This document shows, one piece after another, positions 1 through 8,100 of a stretch of 10,360 nt of DNA (position 1 is its first letter; each line of letters opens with the position of its first letter). Below the pieces are notes generated by a model, which was not told where the DNA came from, did not search any database, and saw only the letters and a list, made by a program, of their open reading frames with translations. The position numbers and the translations under genes are program-made. This DNA comes from Chloroflexota bacterium (GTDB lineage: Bacteria > Chloroflexota > Anaerolineae > JACRMK01), in assembly GCA_016200765.1 (NCBI GenBank), contig JACQEC010000185.1, forward strand, positions 1-10,360. The letters are read 5' to 3'.

Positions 1-102
1 CAAACCGCTAAATCGCTGTACCAAGTCAAAACCGATTTGTGGCGCGACTACCTGCGCGCCGAACTGCGTAGCCCCCACATTCCTGCCTTTCAGCCCATCT
101 AA
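1..102 (+). CDS. C-terminal end of an unrecognised protein (partial)
   Basis: The first frame is open from the window edge to a TAA at 100-102, giving 33 residues that end ...SPHIPAFQPI. Codon use is mostly GC-ending and looks like real coding sequence. The fragment is hydrophilic with a mixed-charge helix-like stretch (residues about 8-24, including DLWRDYLRAEL) and no membrane segment or cysteines. I do not recognise the family, and the fragment is too short to assign a function. It runs in the same direction as the RRM gene but is separated from it by 92 bases, so it is probably a separate transcription unit. Confidence 0.45.
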   Translation, partial: QTAKSLYQVKTDLWRDYLRAELRSPHIPAFQPI

Positions 103-194
103 GCGAAAGTCCTACTTATATTGCCTTTTTCGAAATCAATCGCTCAGCCGATGTACTGGGCCTTGTTTTTCAAAGGCGAAGGAGAGTAGCAAGA
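103..194 (+). promoter_or_regulatory. Intergenic region / probable 5' leader of the RRM gene
   Basis: This 92-base gap is more AT-rich than its surroundings and presumably carries the promoter of the RRM-cyclase-APH gene set. A TATATT at 117-122 could be a -10 box, but no good -35 sits at the right distance, so this is weak. The leader has two mutually exclusive pairings that involve the bases just before the Shine-Dalgarno: GCCTTT (123-128) with AAAGGC (172-177), and CCTTG (161-165) with CAAAGG (171-176) around a T5 loop with one bulged A. RRM protein genes in cyanobacteria are known to be cold-regulated, so a structured leader is conceivable, but nothing here proves it. Confidence 0.3.
179..186 (+). 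promoter_or_regulatory. Ribosome binding site of the RRM gene
   Basis: AAGGAGAG lies 8 bases before a GTG codon at 195. This near-consensus Shine-Dalgarno at ideal spacing fixes the GTG as the start, and that start places the first RRM beta strand (KLYVGNL) right at the N-terminus, as is usual for bacterial single-RRM proteins. Confidence 0.8.
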
Positions 195-509
195 GTGGAA
201 TCAAAACTGTACGTCGGCAACCTGCCTTATGGTATTTCGGAAGATGACCTGCGAGAGCTCTTTGGTCAAGCTGGACAGATCAAAGAGGTCGCGCTGATCA
301 TGGATCGCGAAACCGGGCGCTCGAAGGGCTTTGGCTTCGTTGAAATGACAACGCAAGCCGATGCGGAAAAGGCGATCAAGATGTTCAATGACCACGATAT
401 GAACGGCCGCCGGTTGGTCGTCAATATCGCGCGTCCGCGCGAGCCGCGCGCTGGTGGCGGTGGCGGCGGTCGCCGCGGCGGTGGCGGCGGTGGTCGCCGC
501 GGTTACTAG
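195..509 (+). CDS. Single-RRM glycine-rich RNA-binding protein
   Basis: The product has 104 residues and starts with GTG. One RNA recognition motif fills residues about 4-80. RNP2 is LYVGNL (5-10) and RNP1 is KGFGFVEM (44-51), with the RNA-stacking aromatics at Tyr6, Phe46 and Phe48. The last RNP1 position is Met instead of the common Phe/Tyr. Residues 87-104 form a Gly/Arg tail made of two GGGGGGRR units plus GY, which resembles an RGG box. The layout matches bacterial and cyanobacterial Rbp-type proteins, cytoplasmic single-stranded RNA binders often linked to cold response. Gene spacing (43 bases to the next start) suggests co-transcription with the cyclase gene. The family assignment is secure; the RNA targets and cold regulation are inferred from the family. 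Confidence 0.95.
   Translation: MESKLYVGNLPYGISEDDLRELFGQAGQIKEVALIMDRETGRSKGFGFVEMTTQADAEKAIKMFNDHDMNGRRLVVNIARPREPRAGGGGGGRRGGGGGGRRGY
453..500 (+). repeat. Two imperfect 24-base tandem repeats encoding GGGGGGRR
   Basis: Codons 87-94 and 95-102 of the RRM gene each encode six Gly and two Arg. The copies (453-476 and 477-500) differ mainly by synonymous Gly codon order (GGT/GGC). This is a low-complexity coding repeat that could expand or contract by slippage, changing the length of the RGG-like tail. Confidence 0.85.
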
Positions 510-552
510 GGGTTGCAGCATTTCTCGCGCTCCGTCACAATAACCTGCCAGT

Positions 553-3500
553 GTGGTTTGCCACAATTGCCGGACGGCTAACGCCGATTCGGCTAAATTT
601 TGTCAGAACTGTGGACAGCGCCTCGAGCGCCTCTGTCCCAACTGCTCCCAGCCGGTTTCTGCTGAGGCGCGGTTCTGCCCGAATTGTGGCTACCGGCTAA
701 AGCCAGATCAGCCTTCGGCGAGGCGAAGCCCAAGCGACAACGCTCAGCTTCGCCTCGCACAATTTATCCCCAAAGAATTACTCGCCAAATTGGAGCAGGC
801 GCGCGCCAGCCGCAGCATGGAAGGCGAGCGCCGGGTCGTCACCGTCCTCTTCTGTGATGTCAAAGGCTCCACCTCTCTGGCCGAACAACTCGACCCCGAA
901 GAATGGGCCGAGATCATGGGCCGCGCCTTCCAGCACCTCATCGCGCCCGTCTATCGTTACGAAGGCACGGTTGCGCGGCTCATGGGCGACGCCATCCTCG
1001 CCTTCTTTGGCGCGCCGATTGCCCACGAAGACGACCCCCAGCGGGCCGCGCTTGCCGCGCTCGGCATCGTCGAGGGCGTGCAGGGCTTTCGCGCTCAAAT
1101 GACGCAAGAGCGCGGGCTTGATTTCAATGTGCGCGTCGGCATCAACACCGGTCTGGTGGTGGTCGGCGAGGTCGGCTCTGACCTGCGCATGGAGTACACC
1201 GCCATGGGCGACGCGGTCAACCTCGCTTCCCGCATGGAGCAGGCCGCACAGCCCGGCACCGTGCAGATCACGGCCAACACCTACAAGTTCATCGCCCCGC
1301 TCTTCGATTGCGAGCCGCTCGGCAACGTTGAAATCAAAGGCAAAGAAGAGCGGGTGCCGGCCTATCGCCTGCTCGGCGCCAAAGCCCAGCCGCGCCGCCT
1401 GCGCGGCATCGAGGGGCTTGACGCGCCACTCGTCGGGCGCGCCGATGAACTCGGCGTTCTGTGCCAAGCCGCCGCCGGGGTCGCGCAGGGCGACGGGAAG
1501 ATCATCTGCCTGATGGGCGAAGCCGGTTTGGGCAAAAGCCGGCTCATCGGCGAACTCCGCTCCGCGCCCGAAGGACTGCCGGTCGCCTGGACGATGAGCC
1601 AGTGTGTTTCCTACGACGCGGCCCGTCCTTACTCCCTCGTCCAGCAGCATCTTCAGCAAACCTGCGGCCTCACGCCTGCCGACCCGCCCGCCCTCATCCG
1701 CGAAAAAATCGCGCGCGTACTGCACGCCGCGCCGGAGGAATGGCGCTATCGCGCCATCCATATTTTTGAACTCCTGCTGACCGGCGAGAACCCTTCGGCA
1801 GGGGTCGAACTGGCAGGCGAGGCGCTCAAGCGCGAGCTGTTTGAGGTCATGTTGCAAGCCCAGCGGATGCTGACCGCAGGCAGGCCCAGCGTGCTGGTGT
1901 TCGACGACTTACACTGGTGCGATACCGCGTCCCTCGAACTGCTCCTGCATTTGATTCAACTGGTTGACGAGCAGCCCATCCTGTTTTTGTGCATCTTTCG
2001 CCCCGATCGCCAATCGCCGGCGTGGCAGATCAAGCAGACCGCCGAGACCAGGTATCCGCACTGCTACACCGAAATTCTGCTCAATCCGCTGAGCGCCGCC
2101 GACAGCAACCGCCTGATAGACAGCCTGCTGACCGTCGCCGACCTTGCGCCCGCGCTTCGCGAGCGCGTGCTCGCCAAAACCGAGGGCAACCCCTTCTTTG
2201 TCGAAGAGGTCGTGCGCACGCTGATTGACAGCGGCGCCGTCGTGCGCGATGAGGCCCGGAACCAGTGGCGCGCCGCCGCCCACGTCGGCGACATCACCAT
2301 CCCCGATAACCTGCAAGGACTGCTGACCGCCCGCATTGATCGGCTGGAAGAAGACGCGCGCTACACTTTGCAAATGGCGTCCGTGGTGGGCCGCAGTTTC
2401 TATTATCGGGTGCTCCGGCGCATCGCCGAACTGGACGACGCCGTTGCCCCCGCCCCCGGCTCGCCCCCCTCCTTGGACCGGCACCTGCGTACCCTGCAGC
2501 GCGTAGACCTCATCCGCGAGGCCGCGCGAGTGCCGGAGCTGGAATACAGTTTCCGCCATGCGCTGACACAGGAAGCCGCCTACAAGTCCATCCTGCTTCG
2601 GCGGCGGCGCGAATTCCACCGCCGCGTGGCCGAGACGCTTGAAGCGCTGTTTGCCGACCGGCTGGCCGAACAAACCGTTCTGCTGGCGCATCACTTCTAC
2701 GAGGCCGGTGACAGCCGCGCCCTGAAATATTTGACCATGGCCGGCGATTCAGCCACCCGCCTCTACGCCAACACCGAAGCCGTCGCGCTTTTTGGCCGCG
2801 CGCTAGAAGTGATCCGCCGCGAGCCGAGCCCCGACCACCAGACCCTGCTCCACCTCTTCATCCAGCGCGGTCGCGCGCTCGAACTGAACGGGCAACACCA
2901 GCAGGCGCTTGATAACTATGCCGAGATGGACGCGATGGCCAAAGCACGAGGCGACCGCCCCCTGGAGTTGGCCGCGCTCATGCTGCGCGCGACGCTTTAC
3001 GCGACGCCAACCGCCGTGCACGATTCTACGCGCGGGGAAGCCCTGTCCAAACAGTCGCTCGCGCTCGCGCAAGAACTCGGCGACCGCAAGGCCGAATCCA
3101 AAATCCTGTGGAACTTGATGATCAACGAGGCCTTCACCGGAGGTTGGCGGCTGGGCATTCAGCACGGTACGCGATCATTAGCGATTGCCCGCGAGCTCAA
3201 CCTGCGCGAACAGATGGCGTTTACGCTCAACGACCTGTTCTACACGTATGTCGCTGCCGGCCAGCTCGCGAACGCGGAGCGCACGATCCGCGAAGCCCAC
3301 GACCTCTGGCGCGAACTGGGCAACAAGCCCATGCTGGTAGATAACCGCGTTGAGGCCAGTTACCTGAACCTGGTCCAGGGCCGCTTCGACGCGGCCATCG
3401 AGATCGCCTCAGACGCCTACCAGATTGCGCGGTCTATTGGTAACGGGTGGGGGCAGGCGGGCAGCCAGCTGATGCTGGGCAAAGTCTATTTGGAGCGCGG

Positions 3501-4221
3501 CCAGTTGGATCAGGCAATCAGCGCTTACGCCGAGAGCTATCGCCTTGGCGATCAATCCGGTAACATCGGGGCGCAGGTCAGCGCCCGTTGCGATCTGGCG
3601 TGGTTATATGCCCTCGCGGGCGTTCCGGAGCGCGGCTTGGCGTTGACCAAACCGCTGATGGACATTGCCGACAAGAACCGGCAAGTCTTGAAGCCGCTCG
3701 CGGTTGGCGCTCTGGCGCGGGTGCTGATCCATCAAGGCGACCTCACGGGCGCAGAAAACCTGTTGAGCACCATCACCTTGAGTCTGGATTTCGTAACCGT
3801 GCTCTTCTCGCAGATCGTGTTCATGCTGGCCGAAGGCGATCTGGCTGTAGCGCAGAAAGATTACGCGCGCGCCACACGCAAGATGGATGAACTGACCGTC
3901 TTTATCCGCAACGCCTCGTTTCGCCTCTATCTCGCCGAAGCCCTCTACATCAAGGCGCGCGCGTTGCAAGCGCAAGGCCGCTTGCTCGAAGCGCAGCAGA
4001 CGTTGCAAGAGGCTCGCGCCGACGCCGAAGCTCTGCAAACGCATCTGATCCTCCGGCCGGTCTTGGTCGCCCTCGGCGAGGTCGAAGCCGCGCTAGGCAA
4101 CCCTGCTGAATCACAAGCCCTTCTCGCTCAAGCCCGCCGGCTGGCCGCCGACATCGCCAACACCATCTCTGATCCCGCACTGCGCGCGTCCTATCTCGCG
4201 CGATCAGGTTCGGCACCATGA
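553..4221 (+). CDS. Zinc-ribbon / class III nucleotide cyclase / STAND ATPase / TPR signalling protein
   Basis: The product has 1222 residues. GTG at 553 is the only usable start before the first zinc ligand, since an in-frame TAA lies at 541-543; no clear Shine-Dalgarno precedes it. Two zinc ribbons come first (Cys3/6/17/20 and Cys28/31/42/45). A class III cyclase domain spans about 91-275, with metal-binding Asp102 and Asp146, and with Thr216, Asn223 and Arg227 in the YTAMGDAVNLASR motif, which is the class IIIb pattern. The position expected to hold the purine-selecting Lys is Arg142 (RLMGD). An AAA_16-type ATPase follows: PLVGR 292-296, Walker A GEAGLGKS 322-329, Walker B VLVFDD 447-452 and GNPFFVEE 545-552. 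FRHALTQEAAY begins at 667, and TPR-like helices run from about 717 to the end. No membrane segment is seen, so it should be cytoplasmic. This family is common in Chloroflexota and other signalling-rich bacteria; the ligand sensed by the TPR part is unknown. It is probably in an operon with both flanking plus-strand genes. Confidence 0.93.
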   Translation: MVCHNCRTANADSAKFCQNCGQRLERLCPNCSQPVSAEARFCPNCGYRLKPDQPSARRSPSDNAQLRLAQFIPKELLAKLEQARASRSMEGERRVVTVLFCDVKGSTSLAEQLDPEEWAEIMGRAFQHLIAPVYRYEGTVARLMGDAILAFFGAPIAHEDDPQRAALAALGIVEGVQGFRAQMTQERGLDFNVRVGINTGLVVVGEVGSDLRMEYTAMGDAVNLASRMEQAAQPGTVQITANTYKFIAPLFDCEPLGNVEIKGKEERVPAYRLLGAKAQPRRLRGIEGLDAPLVGRADELGVLCQAAAGVAQGDGKIICLMGEAGLGKSRLIGELRSAPEGLPVAWTMSQCVSYDAARPYSLVQQHLQQTCGLTPADPPALIREKIARVLHAAPEEWRYRAIHIFELLLTGENPSAGVELAGEALKRELFEVMLQAQRMLTAGRPSVLVFDDLHWCDTASLELLLHLIQLVDEQPILFLCIFRPDRQSPAWQIKQTAETRYPHCYTEILLNPLSAADSNRLIDSLLTVADLAPALRERVLAKTEGNPFFVEEVVRTLIDSGAVVRDEARNQWRAAAHVGDITIPDNLQGLLTARIDRLEEDARYTLQMASVVGRSFYYRVLRRIAELDDAVAPAPGSPPSLDRHLRTLQRVDLIREAARVPELEYSFRHALTQEAAYKSILLRRRREFHRRVAETLEALFADRLAEQTVLLAHHFYEAGDSRALKYLTMAGDSATRLYANTEAVALFGRALEVIRREPSPDHQTLLHLFIQRGRALELNGQHQQALDNYAEMDAMAKARGDRPLELAALMLRATLYATPTAVHDSTRGEALSKQSLALAQELGDRKAESKILWNLMINEAFTGGWRLGIQHGTRSLAIARELNLREQMAFTLNDLFYTYVAAGQLANAERTIREAHDLWRELGNKPMLVDNRVEASYLNLVQGRFDAAIEIASDAYQIARSIGNGWGQAGSQLMLGKVYLERGQLDQAISAYAESYRLGDQSGNIGAQVSARCDLAWLYALAGVPERGLALTKPLMDIADKNRQVLKPLAVGALARVLIHQGDLTGAENLLSTITLSLDFVTVLFSQIVFMLAEGDLAVAQKDYARATRKMDELTVFIRNASFRLYLAEALYIKARALQAQGRLLEAQQTLQEARADAEALQTHLILRPVLVALGEVEAALGNPAESQALLAQARRLAADIANTISDPALRASYLARSGSAP

Positions 4222-4245
4222 AATACCGCCAGAGACGAGCCTCGT

Positions 4246-4253
4246 AAAGGGGA
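4246..4253 (+). promoter_or_regulatory. Ribosome binding site of the APH-like gene
   Basis: AAAGGGGA sits just upstream of the ATG at 4257, with four bases between the G-run and the start. Another ATG at 4253 overlaps the site but is in a different frame. The site supports the 4257 start and lies within the 35-base gap after the cyclase gene. Confidence 0.65.
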
Positions 4254-4256
4254 TGG

Positions 4257-5186
4257 ATGCCCAAAGACATCTACGTTCAGCCCGACGCGCCCGACCCCGT
4301 GTTGGATGCCGAGTTGGTGTTGTCACTTGCGCGGCGTCATCTGCCGGGCGCGAAGGCCGTGACCGACGTGGACGAATCCGGCGGGGAAGCGCGCACCTAC
4401 GGGATTGACAGCGATTTCATCCTGAAAACGCAGAGGCCCCAGCAACTACGCCCCCGCACCAGTTTGGAGAAAGAAGTCTTCTTCTTGAACCAATTGGCCT
4501 CTGCCGCGCCTGACCTGTCGGTGCCGCGCGCGCTGGGTTACGGGCGCGAGGGGCGCTTCATCGAATACACGCTCATGACGCGCATGGCCGGTGTGGCACT
4601 GCGGAACGCGAACCTGAATGGCGCGGCTCGGTTAGAGGTGATGGCCGACCTCGGCCGCGTTCTGCGCCGTATTCACCAACTGCCGCAGGCGCCGTTCCTC
4701 GCCAGCGACCTCTTCCCCGGCGACCACAGCGCGGCGCACACCCGCGCCCGGGTGGCGGAACTCTTTGAGGAGTTCGTAGTACGAATTCACGACGGTCAGC
4801 GCACATGGCTCCTGCCGCTCACGCCAGAGCAGGTCGCGGCGCGCGCGCTGGCGCTGTGGCCCGCTACCGATGAACGGGTCGCTCTGCACTCCAACCCGTG
4901 GCACGAACATACCTTTGTTGATCCGGTCACCGGTCGCTATATCGGGCTGATTGACTTTGGCGACGCCTACATCAGCCATCCGACTTTTGACCTGCGACGC
5001 TGGCGAACGCGCGAGGAGCGCGCGGCTCTGTTAGCCGGTTACACCGCCGCCGCGCCGGTCAGCGCCGACTTCATGCAAGCGTGGCTTGTCGCACAAGTCA
5101 TGGGCGATATGGCTGTCGTGGCCTTGAACCCTGCCCTGTCTCCCGCCGCGCACACAGACCTGGAGCGGCTCGCCGCGGAACTGTAA
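4257..5186 (+). CDS. APH-fold phosphotransferase-like protein with altered catalytic loop
   Basis: The product has 309 residues and starts at ATG 4257. It has the order of an aminoglycoside phosphotransferase/choline kinase (APH) fold: a beta-strand Lys for ATP in FILK (Lys57), a following helix with Glu residues (SLEKEVFFLNQL, from about 70), a hinge-like segment around 100-115, a catalytic loop at 211-218 and the metal-binding IDFGDAY motif (Asp233). In typical members the loop reads HGDxxxxN. Here it reads H211-S-N-P-W-H-E-H218, so the catalytic Asp is Asn213 and the conserved Asn is His218. ATP and metal sites therefore look kept while the base is changed. This may mark a distinct subfamily, a different chemistry or a pseudokinase. 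The substrate is unknown and nothing supports antibiotic resistance. It lies 35 bases after the cyclase gene and ends one base from the convergent gene. Confidence 0.85.
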   Translation: MPKDIYVQPDAPDPVLDAELVLSLARRHLPGAKAVTDVDESGGEARTYGIDSDFILKTQRPQQLRPRTSLEKEVFFLNQLASAAPDLSVPRALGYGREGRFIEYTLMTRMAGVALRNANLNGAARLEVMADLGRVLRRIHQLPQAPFLASDLFPGDHSAAHTRARVAELFEEFVVRIHDGQRTWLLPLTPEQVAARALALWPATDERVALHSNPWHEHTFVDPVTGRYIGLIDFGDAYISHPTFDLRRWRTREERAALLAGYTAAAPVSADFMQAWLVAQVMGDMAVVALNPALSPAAHTDLERLAAEL

Positions 5187-5187
5187 T

Positions 5188-8100
5188 CTAATCCCCTCCA
5201 ATCGAAAACACGGCTCCGGCACTGCGGCCAAACACGTCCGGGAAGTACGTCTCCCACGCCCGCGCGGGCGGTGTGCGAAACTCGCCCGCGACGCTGGCGC
5301 GCATGATGTACGAGTATTCATACGTGCCGCGCCCGAGGAACGTGGCAAACGCGGCGACGCGGTCATCGCGCACTTCGCTGTGCGCCCAGTAACTCCAATA
5401 GGGCCGCAACCACCAGTCCTCCGCCTGCCGCGCAGGCTGGCCCTTTTCCTCCAACTGCGGCGACTTCACGACAACGCTCGACGTTTTCAGCGTCGTATCC
5501 ACAGCCTCAAAACCGGCCGGCAGTGGGTCTTCCATCACCAGATAGTGCAAATCCGTTGGCGCGACGACGACGAGCTTGACCTGCACGTAATCGCCCACCT
5601 TCGCCGACACAATCGCCTGGTCAGTCGGCTTGAGCGTCTGCGGGTCAACCGCGTAATACTGCCGCCCGACGATAATGCCTCGATTCAGCGCCTTGATGCC
5701 CTCCACCGGCAGGTAATAGCGCAGGAACGCGCTGTAGTAGAGCCGCCCATCGGGCGAGTCGCGGGAGATGATCAACTCGTTGGCCGCCGCCTGCGCGAGG
5801 TCTTTGACGGCCACACTCAACGTCTGCGGCTGGTCCACATTGGCCGCTGTCACCCGCCCGTCGCCGATGGGTTTGCCGTTCAGCGTGACCTGATAGCTAT
5901 AGTTGCCGGTTAATTCGCCGGTGGTCTGCATAAACTCGGTCAGCGCCAGTATCGCCCACGCGGTCTCCTGCGTCGTCTCCCAATGCCCCTCTTTGCGCGC
6001 CACCATCAGCCAGCGCACCGCGCTCGCCAGCGTCGCGTTCTGCGGCTCACTGCGCGCCAGCGCCATGATGATGATAGCCGTACTGCGCGTGTTGGTGTTC
6101 ATCATCCAGTAGTCCGGCTTGGCCTCTTCCCAGTGCGCGCCGGTCGCGCTCAACAAGGCCGCGCTGGTCAGCGCGGCCAGCAATGGCTTCGCCTGCGGCA
6201 GGCTCAGGCGTTGCAGCGACATCAGCAGGTACGCCTTGCCATACTGCCCAAGGTTCGCGCGCTGGTCAAATAGGTTCACGGCGCGGCTGGTGTAGTTGCG
6301 CCCCATCTCGGTCAGCGAGAAGACGATGAACGCGCGCTCGTTGTAGGCATAGCCCGTCTTGACATCTACCGGCTGTTCGAGATACCGTACCAGATACGCC
6401 TCGGCGCGGTTCAGCACGTCCTGATTGACGGCGAAGCCTGCCTGCCGCGCGCCAGACAAGCCCAACAGCGCATAGGCGGTCAGGTGCGGGCGGCTCATAT
6501 CGCCGCTCCACCAACCCCAGCCGCCATCAAAGTTTTGCAGGGCGTAGAGCCGTTGCACGGCGAAGGTGATGTTCGTTTCCAACCCGCGCTTCAGGTCAGC
6601 GCGCTCGATGCCCAATTTCTTCAACGCCTGATAAACGGCCACGTTCGGGAAGAACTTGCTGATGATCTCCTCTGTGGATTCGTAGGTGCGCGACCGCAGG
6701 AATTTTAAGCCGCTGTTGCTGGCGGCGGCCAGCGACGGGTTGAGCTCAACCTGCAGTTCGCCCGCGCTCTTATCGGCGTTTGCCGCTAGCTGAATCTGCT
6801 CGGCGATCTTCGTGTCCACCTGTCCCGCCGTGCCGACTGTCTCGGCGGAGCTTTCGCGCTTCACGGGCAGCGTCAGGTCCACGCCGTCCTTCCACTGACT
6901 GCTGTTGACGCTGAACTTCAGCGCGGCGCTCTCAACATTGCCAACCACCGCCTCCCACACGACCTTGGTCTTGCCGTGCGCCGCCACCTTCAGCGGCGCT
7001 GACCACTGGCCGTTGTTGGCCGTGCTCACGCCCAGCGCGTCAAGGCGCACGATCACATCGGCGATGTCCTGATCGCTGTTGTTGTTGACCACCGCTTCCA
7101 GCCGCACCTTGTCGCCGGCGATCATGAAGCGCGGCGTGACGGGCCGGATCAGCAGCGGCAGGGTGCTGACAATGTTCGCGCGCGCGTCACCCACCAGCGT
7201 GCTCGCCGTGACACCCTTTGCCGTCAGGTTCCACGTGGTCAAGTTGTCTGGCAGGGTCACACTGACCTGCGCGCGGCCTGCCGCGTCGGTGACGACGCTG
7301 GCGTTCCAATAGGCGGTGTCTCTGAAGTCGCGGCGCACCGATTGCTGTTCCAGCGCGCCACCGCCGCCGCCCTTCGCCTCCGCCAGCAATGTCTGGTTAC
7401 TGCGTTCAACCGAGCGCACCAGCGTGGCCGACGTGCCGACTCCCAGCCCGCGCTGGCCGTAGAACGCCTGCAGCGGCGAGGCGGAGGTGTCGTCGGCTAA
7501 CGACTGCACAGCCTTATCCACGAGCGCCACCGAGAACTCGGCCTCTGCCGGCTTGCCGCTAAAGTCGCTGGCCTCGATGGTGAACGTCGCCTTTTCGCCG
7601 GGGCTATACGTCGTCTGCTTGTCCGGTGTGACCTTGACCTTCAACTCTTTCTCGACGGTCGAGACACTCAGGCTGACATAGCCGAGTTTGAACTGCGGCT
7701 GTGGGCTGTCGGGGCCGCGGCCCTTGACCAGCACAACCGAAATGAACACATTGGGCACGTAATCCGACCGGATCGGAACCCGCACGCGCTCGCTGTTGCC
7801 CGCCAGCGTCAGCCGCCGCACCTCGCGAATCGTGCCGCGTTCAACCGTCAACAGCGCCTCCGCGCCTTTGAACGGCGCGGGGATCAAGATCTCCGCCGTC
7901 TCGCCCGGCGCGTACTGCTGCTTGTCGGCGATAAGGTCTATGCGGTCGTTGTTCTCCTGCCGCCAGTTGATGAAATCGCTGCCCGCAATCCACAAATAGG
8001 TCGCACTGCGGAGCTTGTTGCCGCCGGCATCCGTCCCCTCGCCCACCGCGCGATAGACACCACCTGCCGGTGGCGTGAAGCGTGCCACCGCCAGCCCCTG

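Noticed and set aside
124..135. CCTTTTTCGAAA considered as an intrinsic terminator of the first partial gene
   Set aside because: The T-run is not preceded by a GC-rich hairpin, so it does not fit an intrinsic terminator.
453..500. Tandem repeat considered as a CRISPR or regulatory repeat
   Set aside because: There are no spacers; it is simply the coding sequence of a Gly/Arg tail.
510..552. Possible terminator between the RRM and cyclase genes
   Set aside because: No stable inverted repeat followed by a T-run is present in the 43 bases.
778..1857. Long minus-strand open frame of about 359 codons opposite the cyclase and ATPase domains
   Set aside because: The plus strand here encodes well-conserved catalytic motifs; the antisense product has no recognisable domain.
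1909..2694. Minus-strand open frame of about 261 codons opposite the ATPase region
   Set aside because: It is a shadow of the ATPase-TPR coding sequence, with Gly-rich and compositionally odd translation.
4257..5186. Antibiotic-resistance role for the APH-like gene
   Set aside because: The catalytic loop is altered and there is no similarity that I can recognise to a specific resistance enzyme; the APH fold covers many other substrates.
5380..5913. Plus-strand open frame of about 177 codons after the APH gene
   Set aside because: It lies opposite the C-terminal macroglobulin domains, has an Arg/His-rich shadow-like composition and no ribosome binding site that I can see.
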